Positions 1-11,825 of a DNA stretch of 64,000 bases are shown here, one piece after another. Within the stretch, counting starts at the first letter, position 1. Every line of letters begins with the position of its first letter. Below the pieces are notes generated by a model, which saw only the letters and a list, made by a program, of their open reading frames with translations, was not told the DNA's origin and did not search any database. This stretch comes from Oscheius dolichura. Taxonomy: Eukaryota; Nematoda; Chromadorea; Rhabditida; Rhabditidae. Where the stretch lies: contig OW051494.1 of assembly GCA_932521035.1 (NCBI GenBank), forward strand, positions 10,928,004 to 10,992,003, written 5' to 3'. The translations under genes were made by a program, and so were the position numbers.

Positions 1-952
1 GTCGTATGGATGGATTCACTTTGTCCAAAAGTCGTATGGATGGATTCACTTTGTCCAAACGTCGTATGGATGGATTCACTTTGTCCAAAAGCCGTATGGA
101 TGGATTCACTTTGCCCAAACGTCGTATGGATGGATTCACTTTGTCCAAACGTCGTATGGATGGATTCACTTTGTCCAAAAGTCGTATGGATGGATTCACT
201 TTGTCCAAAAGTCGTATGGATGGATTCACTTTGTCCAAACGTCGTATGGATGGATTCACTTTGTCCAAAAGCCGTATGGATGGATTCACTTTGCCCAAAC
301 GTCGTATGGATGGATTCACTTTGTCCAAAAGTCGTATGGATGGATTCACTTTGTCCAAAAGTCGTATGGATGGATTCACTTTGTCCAAGAGTCGTATTGA
401 CGGATTCACTTTGTCCAAAAGTCGTATGGATGGATTCACTTTGTCCAAGAGTCGTATTGACGGATTCACTTTGTCCAAAAGTCGTATGGATGGATTCACT
501 TTGTCCAAAAGTCGTATGGATGGATTCACTTTGTCCAAAAGTCGTATGGATGGATTCACTTTGTCCAAAAGTCGTATGGATGGATTCAGTTTGTCCAAAA
601 GTCGTATGGATGGATTCACTTTGTCCAAAAGTCGTATGGATGGATTCACTTTGTCCAAAAGTCGTATGGATTTATTCACTTTGCCCAAAAGTCGTATGGA
701 TGGATTCACTTTGTCCAAAAGTCGTATGGATGGATTCACTTTGTCCAAAAGTCGTATGGATGGATTCACTTTGTCCAAAAGTCGTATGGATGGATTCACT
801 TTGTCCAAAAGTCGTATGGATGGATTCAGTTTGTCCAAAAGTCGTATGGATGGATTCACTTTGTCCAAAAGTCGTATGGATGGATTCAGTTTGTCCAAAA
901 GTCGTATGGATGGATTCACTTTGTCCAAAAGTCGTATGGATGGATTCACTGG
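1..952. repeat. Left-most block, 31 monomers, cut by the window edge
   Basis: Thirty-one full monomers plus the 22-base lead into the first spacer. The first eleven monomers alternate consensus units with AAAC-ending units and with the linked GCC class (GCCGTATGG, TTGCCC, AAAC). Two units at about 390-475 are the GTATTGACGG class, each preceded by a monomer ending AAGA. One GGATTTATTC unit lies near 670. Three monomers carry TTCAGTTTG instead of TTCACTTTG (about 586, 826 and 886), a change I did not see elsewhere in the window. The true left end lies outside. Confidence 0.95.
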
Positions 953-994
953 GAGTTTTTTACGGAAGAGCTTGAGTTTTTTACGGAAGAGTTT
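953..994. repeat. Standard two-copy spacer (beta-gamma), type example
   Basis: Two 21-mers, the first ending GAAGAGCTT (beta), the second GAAGAGTTT (gamma). This is the commonest spacer, 73 of 119. It is preceded by GATGGATTCAC and TGG at 939-952 and followed by GATGGATTCAC at 995-1005, so an 11-bp direct repeat brackets the insert. Each 21-mer has a T6 tract at its fourth to ninth base, giving tracts two helical turns apart. Confidence 0.97.
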
Positions 995-1068
995 GATGGA
1001 TTCACTTTGCCCAAAAGTCGTATGGATGGATTCACTTTGTCCAAAAGTCGTATGGATGGATTCACTGG

Positions 1069-1110
1069 GAGTTTTTTACGGAACAGTTTGAGTTTTTTAC
1101 GGAAGAGTTT
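1069..1110. repeat. Two-copy spacer opening with the GAACAG subtype (alpha-gamma), type example
   Basis: The first 21-mer ends GAACAGTTT (alpha), the second GAAGAGTTT (gamma). I count 16 spacers of this kind. In the homogenised centre they sit at a fixed place, between the 5-monomer and 20-monomer blocks of the 1,904-bp module. Confidence 0.96.
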
Positions 1111-1840
1111 GATGGATTCACTTTGTCCAAAAGTCGTATGGATGGATTCACTTTGTCCAAAAGTCGTATGGATGGATTCACTTTGTCCAAAAGTCGTATG
1201 GATGGATTCACTTTGCCCAAAAGTCGTATGGATGGATTCACTTTGTCCAAAAGTCGTATGGATGGATTCACTTTGTCCAAAAGTCGTATGGATGGATTCT
1301 CTTTGCCCAAAAGTCGTATGGATGGATTCACTTTGTCCAAAAGTCGTATGGATGGATTCACTTTGTCCAAAAGTCGTATGGATGGATTCACTTTGCCCAA
1401 AAGTCGTATAGATGGATTCGCTTTGCCCAAAAGTCGTATAGATGGATTCGCTTTGCCCAAAAGTCGTATGGATGCATTCACTTTGTCCAAAAGTCGTATG
1501 GATGGATTCACTTTGTCCAAAAGTCGTACGGATGGATTCACTTTGTCCAAAAGTCGTATGGATGGATTCACTTTGTCCAAAAGTCGTATGGATGGATTCA
1601 CTTTGCCCAAAAGTTGTATGGATGGATTCACTTTGTCCAAAAGTCGTATGGATTTATTCACTTTGCCCAAAAGTCGTATGGACTGATTCACTTTGTCCAA
1701 AAGTCGTATGGATGGATTCACTGGGAGTTTTTTACGGAACAGTTTGAGTTTTTTACGGAAGAGTTTGATGGATTCACTTTGCCCAAAAGTCGTATGGACT
1801 GATTCACTTTGCCCAAAAGTCGTATGGATGGATTCACTGG

Positions 1841-1903
1841 GAGTTTTTTACGGAACAGTTTGAGTTTTTTACGGAAGAGCTTGAGTTTTTTACGGAAGAG
1901 TTT
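1841..1903. repeat. Three-copy spacer (alpha-beta-gamma), type example
   Basis: Three 21-mers in the order GAACAGTTT, GAAGAGCTT, GAAGAGTTT. Fifteen spacers have this form. It contains both two-copy forms within it: loss of alpha gives beta-gamma and loss of beta gives alpha-gamma. That makes it a plausible ancestral spacer, which is inference. Confidence 0.96.
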
Positions 1904-2508
1904 GATGGATTCACTTTGTCCAAAAGTCGTATGGACTGATTCACTTTGTCCAAAAGTCGTATGGATGGATTCACTGGGAGTTTTTTACGGAACAGTTTGA
2001 GTTTTTTACGGAAGAGTTTGATGGATTCACTTTGTCCAAAAGTCGTATGGACTGATTCACTTTGTCCAAAAGTCGTATGGATGGATTCACTTTGTCCAAA
2101 AGTCGTATGGATGGATTCACTTTGTCCAAAAGTCGTATGGATGGATTCACTTTGTCCAAAAGTCGTATGGATGGATTCACTGGGAGTTTTTTACGGAAGA
2201 GCTTGAGTTTTTTACGGAAGAGTTTGATGAATTCACTTTGCACAAAAGTCGTATGGATGGATTCACTGGGAGTTTTTTACGGAAGAGCTTGAGTTTTTTA
2301 CGGAAGAGTTTGATGGATTCACTTTGTCCAAAAGCCGTATGGATGGATTCATTTTGCCCAAACGTCGTATGGATGGATTCACTTTGTCCAAAAGTCGTAT
2401 GGATGGATTCACTTTGCCCAAAAGTCGTATGGATGGATTCACTGGGAGTTTTTTACGGAACAGTTTGAGTTTTTTACGGAAGAGCTTGAGTTTTTTACGG
2501 AAGAGTTT

Positions 2509-4430
2509 GATGGATTCACTTTGTCCAAAAGCCGTATGGATGGATTCATTTTGCCCAAACGTCGTATGGATGGATTCACTTTGCCCAAAAGTTGTATGGA
2601 TGGATTCACTTTGTCCAAAAGTCGTATGGATTTATTCACTTTGCCCAAAAGTCGTATGGACTGATTCACTTTGTCCAAAAGTCGTATGGATGGATTCACT
2701 TTGTCCAAAAGTCGTATGGATGGATTCACCTTGTCCAAGAGTCGTATTGACGGATTCACTTTGTCCAAAAGTCGTATGGATGGATTCACTTTGTCCAAAA
2801 GTCGTATGGATGGATTCACTTTGTCCAAAAGTCGTATGGACTGATTCACTTTGTCCAAAAGTCGTATGGATGGATTCACTTTGTCCAAAAGTCGTATGGA
2901 TGGATTCACTTTGTCCAAAAGTCGTATGGATGGATTCACTTTGTCCAAAAGTCGTATGGATGGATTCACTTTGTCCAAAAGTCGTATGGATGGATTCACT
3001 GGGAGTTTTTTACGGAAGAGCTTGAGTTTTTTACGGAAGAGTTTGATGGATTCACTTTGTCCAAAAGTCGTATGGATGGATTCACTTTGTCCAAACGTCG
3101 TATGGATGGATTCACTTTGTCCAAAAGCCGTATGGATGGATTCACTTTGCCCAAACGTCGTATGGATGGATTCACTTTGTCCAAACGTCGTATGGATGGA
3201 TTCACTTTGTCCAAAAGTCGTATGGATGGATTCACTTTGTCCAAAAGTCGTATGGATGGATTCACTTTGTCCAAACGTCGTATGGATGGATTCACTTTGT
3301 CCAAAAGCCGTATGGATGGATTCACTTTGCCCAAACGTCGTATGGATGGATTCACTTTGTCCAAAAGTCGTATGGATGGATTCACTTTGTCCAAAAGTCG
3401 TATGGATGGATTCACTTTGTCCAAAAGTCGTATGGATGGATTCACTTTGTCCAAAAGTCGTATGGATGGATTCACTGGGAGTTTTTTACGGAAGAGCTTG
3501 AGTTTTTTACGGAAGAGTTTGATGGATTCACTTTGTCCAAAAGTCGTATGGATGGATTCACTTTGTCCAAAAGTCGTATGGATGGATTCACTTTGTCCAA
3601 AAGTCGTATGGATGGATTCACTTTGTCCAAACGTCGTATGGATGGATTCACTTTGTCCAAAAGCCGTATGGATGGATTCACTTTGCCCAAACGTCGTATG
3701 GATGGATTCACTTTGTCCAAAAGTCGTATGGATGGATTCACTTTGTCCAAAAGTCGTATGGATTTATTCACTTTGCCCAAAAGTCGTATGGATGGATTCA
3801 CTTTGTCCAAAAGTCGTATGGATGGATTCACTTTGTCCAAAAGTCGTATGGACTGATTCACTTTGTCCAAAAGTCGTATGGATGGATTCACTTTGTCCAA
3901 AAGTCGTATGGATGGATTCACTTTGTCCAAAAGTCGTATGGATGGATTCACTTTGCCCAAAAGTCGTATGGATGGATTCACTGGGAGTTTTTTACGGAAG
4001 AGCTTGAGTTTTTTACGGAAGAGTTTGATGGATTCACTTGTTCCAAAAGTCGTATGGATGGATTCACTTTGTCCAAACGTCGTATGGATGGATTCACTTT
4101 GTCCAAAAGCCGTATGGATGGATTCACTTTGCCCAAACGTCGTATGGATGGATTCACTTTGTCCAAACGTCGTATGGATGGATTCACTTTGTCCAAAAGT
4201 CGTATGGATGGATTCACTTTGTCCAAAAGTCGTATGGATGGATTCACTTTGTCCAAACGTCGTATGGATGGATTCACTTTGCCCAAACGTCGTATGGATG
4301 GATTCACTTTGTCCAAAAGTCGTATGGATGGATTCACTTTGTCCAAAAGTCGTATGGATGGATTCACTTTGTCCAAAAGTCGTATGGATGGATTCACTTT
4401 GTCCAAAAGTCGTATGGATGGATTCACTGG
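2509..4430. repeat. Blocks of 16, 14, 15 and 13 monomers
   Basis: Beta-gamma spacers start at 3003, 3479 and 3985. The 14-, 15- and 13-monomer blocks resemble the 15- and 16-monomer blocks of the central module: runs of AAAC-ending and GCC-class units in the order AAAC, GCC, AAAC, set among consensus units. The 16-monomer block carries GGATTTATTC, GGACTGATTC and GTATTGACGG units. Just after the spacer at 3985 the first monomer reads CACTTGTTCC instead of CACTTTGTCC (about 4036), a two-base change I saw only here. Confidence 0.93.
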
Positions 4431-4451
4431 GAGTTTTTTACGGAAGAGTTT
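4431..4451. repeat. One-copy spacer (gamma only)
   Basis: A single 21-mer ending GAAGAGTTT between the usual TGG and GATGGATTCAC. One of seven in the window. The others start at 14516, 60222, 60690, 62615, 63327 and 63392. The retained copy is always gamma. Confidence 0.96.
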
Positions 4452-7400
4452 GATGGATTCACTTTGTCCAAAAGTCGTATGGATGGATTCACTTTGTCCA
4501 AAAGTCGTATGGATGGATTCACTTTGTCCAAAAGTCGTATGGATGGATTCACTTTGTCCAAACGTCGTATGGATGGATTCACTTTGTCCAAAAGCCGTAT
4601 GGATGGATTCACTTTGCCCAAACGTCGTATGGATGGATTCACTTTGTCCAAAAGTCGTATGGATGGATTCACTTTGTCCAAAAGTCGTATGGACTGATTC
4701 ACTTTGTCCAAAAGTCGTATGGATGGATTCACTTTGTCCAAAAGTCGTATGGATGGATTCACTTTGTCCAAAAGTCGTATGGATTTATTCACTTTGCCCA
4801 AAAGTCGTATGGATGGATTCACTTTGTCCAAAAGTCGTATGGATGGATTCACTTTGTCCAAAAGTCGTATGGACTGATTCACTTTGTCCAAAAGTCGTAT
4901 GGATGGATTCACTTTGTCCAAAAGTCGTATGGACTGATTCACTTTGTCCAAAAGTCGTATGGATGGATTCACTTTGTCCAAAAGTCATATGGATGGATTC
5001 ACTTTGTCCAAAAGTCGTATGGATGGATTCACTTTGTCCAAAAGTCGTATGGATGGATTCACTGGGAGTTTTTTACGGAAGAGCTTGAGTTTTTTACGGA
5101 AGAGTTTGATGGATTCACTTTGTCCAAAAGCCGTATGGATGGATTCATTTTGCCCAAACGTCGTATGGATGGATTCACTTTGTCCAAAAGTCGTATGGAT
5201 GGATTCACTTTGCCCAAAAGTCGTATGGATGGATTCACTTTGTCCAAAAGTCGTATGGATGGATTCACTTTGTCCAAAAGCCGTATGGATGGATTCACTT
5301 TGCCCAAACGTCGTATGGATGGATTCACTTTGTCCAAAAGTCGTATGGATGGATTCACTTTGTCCAAAAGTCGTATGGATGGATTCACTTTGTCCAAAAG
5401 TCGTATGGATGGATTCACTGGGAGTTTTTTACGGAAGAGCTTGAGTTTTTTACGGAAGAGTTTGATGGATTCACTTTGCCCAAAAGTCGTATGGATGGAT
5501 TCACTTTGTCCAAAAGTCGTATGGATGGATTCACTTTGTCCAAAAGTCGTATGGATGGATTCACTTTGTCCAAAAGTCGTATGGATGGATTCACTGGGAG
5601 TTTTTTACGGAAGAGCTTGAGTTTTTTACGGAAGAGTTTGATGGATTCACTTTGCCCAAAAGTCGTATGGATGGATTCACTTTGTCCAAAAGTCGTATGG
5701 ATGGATTCACTTTGTCCAAAAGTCGTATGGATGGATTCACTTTGTCCAAAAGTCGTATGGATGGATTCACTTTGTCCAAACGTCGTATGGATGGATTCAC
5801 TTTGTCCAAAAGTCGTATGGATGGATTCACTTTGTCCAAAAGTCGTATGGATGGATTCACTTTGTCCAAACGTCGTATGGATGGATTCACTTTGTCCAAA
5901 AGCCGTATGGATGGATTTACTTTGCCCAAACGTCGTATGGATGGATTCACTTTGTCCAAAAGTCGTATGGATGGATTCACTTTGTCCAAAAGTCGTATGG
6001 ACTGATTCACTTTGTCCAAAAGTCGTATGGATGGATTCACTTTGTCCAAAAGTCATATGGATGGATTCACTTTGTCCAAAAGTCGTATGGATGGATTCAC
6101 TTTGTCCAAAAGTCGTATGGATGGATTCACTTTGTCCAAAAGTCGTATGGATGGATTCACTGGGAGTTTTTTACGGAAGAGCTTGAGTTTTTTACGGAAG
6201 AGTTTGATGGATTCACTTTGTCCAAAAGCCGTACGGATGGATTCATTTTGCCCAAACGTCGTATGGATGGATTCACTTTGTCCAAAAGTCGTATGGATGG
6301 ATTCACTTTGCCCAAAAGTCGTATGGATGGATTCACTTTGTCCAAAAGTCGTATGGATGGATTCACTTTGTCCAAAAGTCGTATGGATGGATTCACTTTG
6401 TCCAAAAGTCGTATGGATGGATTCACTTTGTCCAAAAGTCGTATGGATGGATTCACCTTGTCCAAGAGTCGTATTGACGGATTCACTTTGTCCAAAAGTC
6501 GTATGGATGGATTCACTTTGTCCAAAAGTCGTATGGATGGATTCACTTTGTCCAAAAGTCGTATGGATTTATTCACTTTGCCCAAAAGTCGTATGGATGG
6601 ATTCACTTTGTCCAAAAGTCGTATGGATGGATTCACTTTGTCCAAAAGTCGTATGGACTGATTCACTTTGTCCAAAAGTCGTATGGATGGATTCACTTTG
6701 TCCAAAAGTCGTATGGATGGATTCACTTTGTCCAAAAGTCGTATGGATGGATTCACTTTGTCCAAAAGTCGTATGGATGGATTCACTGGGAGTTTTTTAC
6801 GGAAGAGCTTGAGTTTTTTACGGAAGAGTTTGATGGATTCACTTTGCCCAAAAGTCGTATGGATGGATTCACTTTGTCCAAAAGTCGTATGGATGGATTC
6901 ACTTTGTCCAAAAGTCGTATGGATGGATTCACTTTGTCCAAAAGTCGTATGGATGGATTCACTTTGTCCAAACGTCGTATGGATGGATTCACTTTGTCCA
7001 AAAGCCGTATGGATGGATTCACTTTGCCCAAACGTCGTATGGATGGATTCACTTTGTCCAAACGTCGTATGGATGGATTCACTTTGTCCAAAAGTCGTAT
7101 GGATGGATTCACTTTGTCCAAAAGTCGTATGGATGGATTCACTTTGTCCAAACGTCGTATGGATGGATTCACTTTGTCCAAAAGCCGTATGGATGGATTC
7201 ACTTTGCCCAAACGTCGTATGGATGGATTCACTTTGTCCAAAAGTCGTATGGATGGATTCACTTTGTCCAAAAGTCGTATGGATGGATTCACTTTGTCCA
7301 AGAGTCGTATTGACGGATTCACTTTGTCCAAAAGTCGTATGGATGGATTCACTTTGTCCAAGAGTCGTATTGACGGATTCACTTTGTCCAAAAGTCGTAT

Positions 7401-8902
7401 GGATGGATTCACTTTGTCCAAAAGTCGTATGGATGGATTCACTTTGCCCAAAAGTCGTATGGATGGATTCACTTTGTCCAAAAGTCGTATGGATGGATTC
7501 ACTTTGTCCAAAAGTCGTATGGATGGATTCACTTTGTCCAAAAGTCGTATGGATGGATTCACTTTGTCCAAAAGTCGTATGGATTTATTCACTTTGCCCA
7601 AAAGTCGTATGGATGGATTCACTTTGTCCAAAAGTCGTATGGATGGATTCACTTTGTCCAAAAGTCGTATGGATGGATTCACTTTGCCCAAAAGTCGTAT
7701 GGATGGATTCACTTTGTCCAAAAGCCGTATGGATGGATTCACTTTGCCCAAACGTCGTATGGATGGATTCACTTTGTCCAAAAGTCGTATGGATGGATTC
7801 ACTTTGTCCAAAAGTCGTATGGATGGATTCACTTTGTCCAAGAGTCGTATTGACGGATTCACTTTGTCCAAAAGTCGTATGGATGGATTCACTTTGTCCA
7901 AGAGTCGTATTGACGGATTCACTTTGTCCAAAAGTCGTATGGATGGATTCACTTTGTCCAAAAGTCGTATGGATGGATTCACTATGTCCAAAAGTCGTAT
8001 GGATGGATTCACTTTGCCCAAAAGTCGTATGGATGGATTCACTGGGAGTTTTTTACGGAACAGTTTGAGTTTTTTACGGAAGAGCTTGAGTTTTTTACGG
8101 AAGAGTTTGATGGATTCACTTTGTCCAAAAGCCGTATGGATGGATTCATTTTGCCCAAACGTCGTATGGATGGATTCACTTTGCCCAAAAGTTGTATGGA
8201 TGGATTCACTTTGTCCAAAAGTCGTATGGATTTATTCACTTTGCCCAAAAGTCGTATGGACTGATTCACTTTGTCCAAAAGCCGTATGGATGGATTCATT
8301 TTGCCCAAACGTCGTATGGATGGATTCACTTTGTCCAAAAGTCGTATGGATGGATTCACTTTGCCCAAAAGTCGTATGGATGGATTCACTTTGTCCAAAA
8401 GTCGTATGGATGGATTCACTTTGTCCAAAAGCCGTATGGATGGATTCACTTTGCCCAAACGTCGTATGGATGGATTCACTTTGTCCAAAAGTCGTATGGA
8501 TGGATTCACTTTGTCCAAAAGTCGTATGGATGGATTCACTTTGTCCAAAAGTCGTACGGATGGATTCACCTTGTCCAAGAGTCGTATTGACGGATTCACT
8601 TTGTCCAAAAGTCGTATGGATGGATTCACTTTGTCCAAAAGTCGTATGGATGGATTCACTTTGTCCAAAAGTCGTATGGATTTATTCACTTTGCCCAAAA
8701 GTCGTATGGATGGATTCACTTTGTCCAAAAGTCGTATGGATGGATTCACTTTGTCCAAAAGTCGTATGGACTGATTCACTTTGTCCAAAAGTCGTATGGA
8801 TGGATTCACTTTGTCCAAAAGTCGTATGGATGGATTCACTTTGTCCAAAAGTCGTATGGATGGATTCACTTTGTCCAAAAGTCGTATGGATGGATTCACT
8901 GG
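4431..8902. repeat. Older higher-order unit, copy 1
   Basis: A one-copy spacer (4431, gamma only) opens this stretch. Spacers follow at 5066, 5422, 5598, 6164, 6790 (beta-gamma) and 8046 (alpha-beta-gamma). Blocks hold 20, 10, 4, 17, 19 and 40 monomers, then 26 after 8046. The series of spacer types and rare markers matches the stretch from 14516: the only two one-copy spacers left of 60 kb open the two stretches, and the CATATGG variant (about 4987 and 6055 here) recurs there. Block sizes differ by several monomers, so the pair is older than the central duplications. The 40-monomer block has one CACTATGTCC unit near 7981. Confidence 0.88.
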
Positions 8903-11825
8903 GAGTTTTTTACGGAAGAGCTTGAGTTTTTTACGGAAGAGTTTGATGGATTCACTTTGTCCAAAAGTCGTATGGATGGATTCACTTTGTCCAAAAGTCG
9001 TATGGATGGATTCACTTTGTCCAAACGTCGTATGGATGGATTCACTTTGTCCAAAAGCCGTATGGATGGATTCACTTTGCCCAAACGTCGTATGGATGGA
9101 TTCACTTTGTCCAAACGTCGTATGGATGGATTCACTTTGTCCAAAAGTCGTATGGATGGATTCACTTTGTCCAAAAGTCGTATGGATGGATTCACTTTGT
9201 CCAAACGTCGTATGGATGGATTCACTTTGTCCAAAAGCCGTATGGATGGATTCACTTTGCCCAAACGTCGTATGGATGGATTCACTTTGTCCAAAAGTCG
9301 TATGGATGGATTCACTTTGTCCAAAAGTCGTATGGATGGATTCACTTTGTCCAAAAGTCGTATGGATGGATTCACTTTGTCCAAAAGTCGTATGGATGGA
9401 TTCACTGGGAGTTTTTTACGGAAGAGCTTGAGTTTTTTACGGAAGAGTTTGATGGATTCACTTTGTCCAAAAGTCGTATGGATGGATTCACTTTGTCCAA
9501 AAGTCGTATGGATGGATTCACTTTGTCCAAAAGTCGTATGGATGGATTCACTTTGTCCAAACGTCGTATGGATGGATTCACTTTGTCCAAAAGCCGTATG
9601 GATGGATTCACTTTGTCCAAAAGCCGTATGGATGGATTCACTTTGCCCAAACGTCGTATGGATGGATTCACTTTGTCCAAAAGTCGTATGGATGGATTCA
9701 CTTTGTCCAAAAGTCGTATGGATTTATTCACTTTGCCCAAAAGTCGTATGGATGGATTCACTTTGTCCAAAAGTCGTATGGATGGATTCACTTTGTCCAA
9801 AAGTCGTATGGACTGATTCACTTTGTCCAAAAGTCGTATGGATGGATTCACTTTGTCCAAAAGTCGTATGGATGGATTCACTTTGTCCAAAAGTCGTATG
9901 GATGGATTCACTTTGTCCAAAAGTCGTATGGATGGATTCACTGGGAGTTTTTTACGGAAGAGCTTGAGTTTTTTACGGAAGAGTTTGATGGATTCACTTT
10001 GTCCAAAAGTCGTATGGATGGATTCACTTTGTCCAAAAGTCGTATGGATGGATTCACTTTGTCCAAAAGTCGTATGGATGGATTCACTGGGAGTTTTTTA
10101 CGGAACAGTTTGAGTTTTTTACGGAAGAGTTTGATGGATTCACTTTGTCCAAAAGTCGTATGGATGGATTCACTTTGTCCAAAAGTCGTATGGATGGATT
10201 CACTTTGTCCAAAAGTCGTATGGATGGATTCACTTTGCCCGAAAGTCGTATGGACTGATTCACTTTGTCCAAAAGTCGTATGGACTGATTCACTTTGTCC
10301 AAAAGTCGTATGGATGGATTCACTTTGTCCAAAAGTCGTATGGATGGATTCACTTTGTCCAAGAGTCGTATTGACGGATTCACTTTGTCCAAAAGTCGTA
10401 TGGATGGATTCACTTTGTCCAAGAGTCGTATTGACGGATTCACTTTGTCCAAAAGTCGTATGGATGGATTCACTTTGTCCAAAAGTCGTATGGATGGATT
10501 CACTTTGTCCAAAAGTCGTATGGATGGATTCACTTTGTCCAAAAGTCGTATGGATGGATTCACTTTGCCCAAAAGTCGTATGGATGGATTCACTTTGTCC
10601 AAAAGTCGTATGGATGGATTCACTTTGTCCAAAAGTCGTATGGATGGATTCACTTTGTCCAAAAGTCGTATGGATGGATTCACTTTGTCCAAAAGTCGTA
10701 TGGATTTATTCACTTTGCCCAAAAGTCGTATGGATGGATTCACTTTGTCCAAAAGTCGTATGGATGGATTCACTTTGTCCAAAAGTCGTATGGATGGATT
10801 CACTTTGTCCAAAAGTCGTATGGATGGATTCACTTTGTCCAAAAGTCGTATGGATGGATTCACTGGGAGTTTTTTACGGAAGAGCTTGAGTTTTTTACGG
10901 AAGAGTTTGATGGATTCACTTTGTCCAAAAGTCGTATGGATGGATTCACTTTGTCCAAAAGTCGTATGGATGGATTCACTTTGTCCAAAAGTCGTATGGA
11001 TGGATTCACTTTGTCCAAAAGTCGTATGGATTTATTCACTTTGTCCAAAAGTCGTATGGATGGATTCACTTTGTCCAAAAGTCGTATGGATGGATTCACT
11101 TTGCCCAAAAGTCGTATGGATGGATTCACTTTGTCCAAAAGTCGTATGGATGGATTCACTTTGTCCAAAAGTCGTATGGATAGATTCACTTTGTCCAAAA
11201 GTCGTATGGATGGATTCACTTTGTCCAAAAGTCGTATGGATTTATTCACTTTGCCCAAAAGTCGTATGGATGGATTCACTTTGTCCAAAAGTCGTATGGA
11301 TGGATTCACTTTGTCCAAAAGCCGTATGGATGGATTCACTTTGCCCAAACGTCGTATGGATGGATTCACTTTGTCCAAAAGTCGTATGGATTTATTCACT
11401 TTGCCCAAAAGTCGTATGGATGGATTCACTTTGTCCAAAAGTCGTATGGATGGATTCACTTTGTCCAAAAGTCGTATGGATGGATTCACTTTGCCCAAAA
11501 GTCGTATGGATGGATTCACTTTGTCCAAAAGCCGTATGGATGGATTCACTTTGCCCAAACGTCGTATGGATGGATTCACTTTGTCCAAAAGTCGTATGGA
11601 TGGATTCACTTTGTCCAAGAGTCGTATTGACGGATTCACTTTGTCCAAAAGTCGTATGGATGGATTCACTTTGTCCAAAAGTCGTATGGATGGATTCACT
11701 TTGTCCAAAAGTCGTATGGATGGATTCACTTTGCCCAAAAGTCGTATGGATGGATTCACTGGGAGTTTTTTACGGAACAGTTTGAGTTTTTTACGGAAGA
11801 GCTTGAGTTTTTTACGGAAGAGTTT
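8903..11825. repeat. Divergent relative of the central module (15, 16, 3, 24, 28 monomers)
   Basis: Spacers start at 8903, 9409, 9945 (beta-gamma), 10091 (alpha-gamma), 10867 (beta-gamma) and 11763 (alpha-beta-gamma). The order 15, 16, short, alpha-gamma, long matches the 15-16-5-20 module of the centre, but the short block has 3 monomers instead of 5 and the long one 24 instead of 20. Private changes include TTGCCCGAAAG near 10237 and GGATAGATTC near 11180. It looks like a less homogenised ancestor or sister of the 1,904-bp module. Confidence 0.88.

Larger units (their letters stand above)
953..2508. repeat. Irregular left zone with frequent spacers and private variants
   Basis: Spacers start at 953 (beta-gamma), 1069, 1725 (alpha-gamma), 1841 (alpha-beta-gamma), 1978 (alpha-gamma), 2184, 2270 (beta-gamma) and 2446 (alpha-beta-gamma). 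The intervening blocks hold 2, 20, 2, 2, 5, 1 and 4 monomers. Alpha, beta and gamma are 21-mer subtypes ending GAACAGTTT, GAAGAGCTT and GAAGAGTTT. The 20-monomer block has changes rare or absent elsewhere: TTCTCTTTG near 1297, two TTCGCTTTG units after GTATAGATGG (about 1407 and 1437), and GATGCATTC near 1471. The one-monomer block after 2225 has GATGAATTCAC and TTGCACAAAA. Short irregular blocks and private variants suggest a part not recently homogenised. Confidence 0.93.

Noticed and set aside
953-994. Spacer as an insertion sequence, MITE or intron
   Set aside because: At 21-84 bp it has no terminal inverted repeats and no coding capacity, and it is internally tandem. The flanking 11-bp direct repeat is recorded as a finding, but the spacer itself cannot be called a mobile element.
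6668-8925. Giant repeat protein (decapeptide MDGFTLSKSR or MDSLCPKVVW) as a surface, adhesive or repeat-scaffold protein
   Set aside because: Spacers change the frame by one each time, so one peptide series cannot continue through the array without frameshifting. Dozens of in-frame TGA codons occur, and I see no signal peptide or non-repeat domain. Kept only as a speculative frameshift finding.
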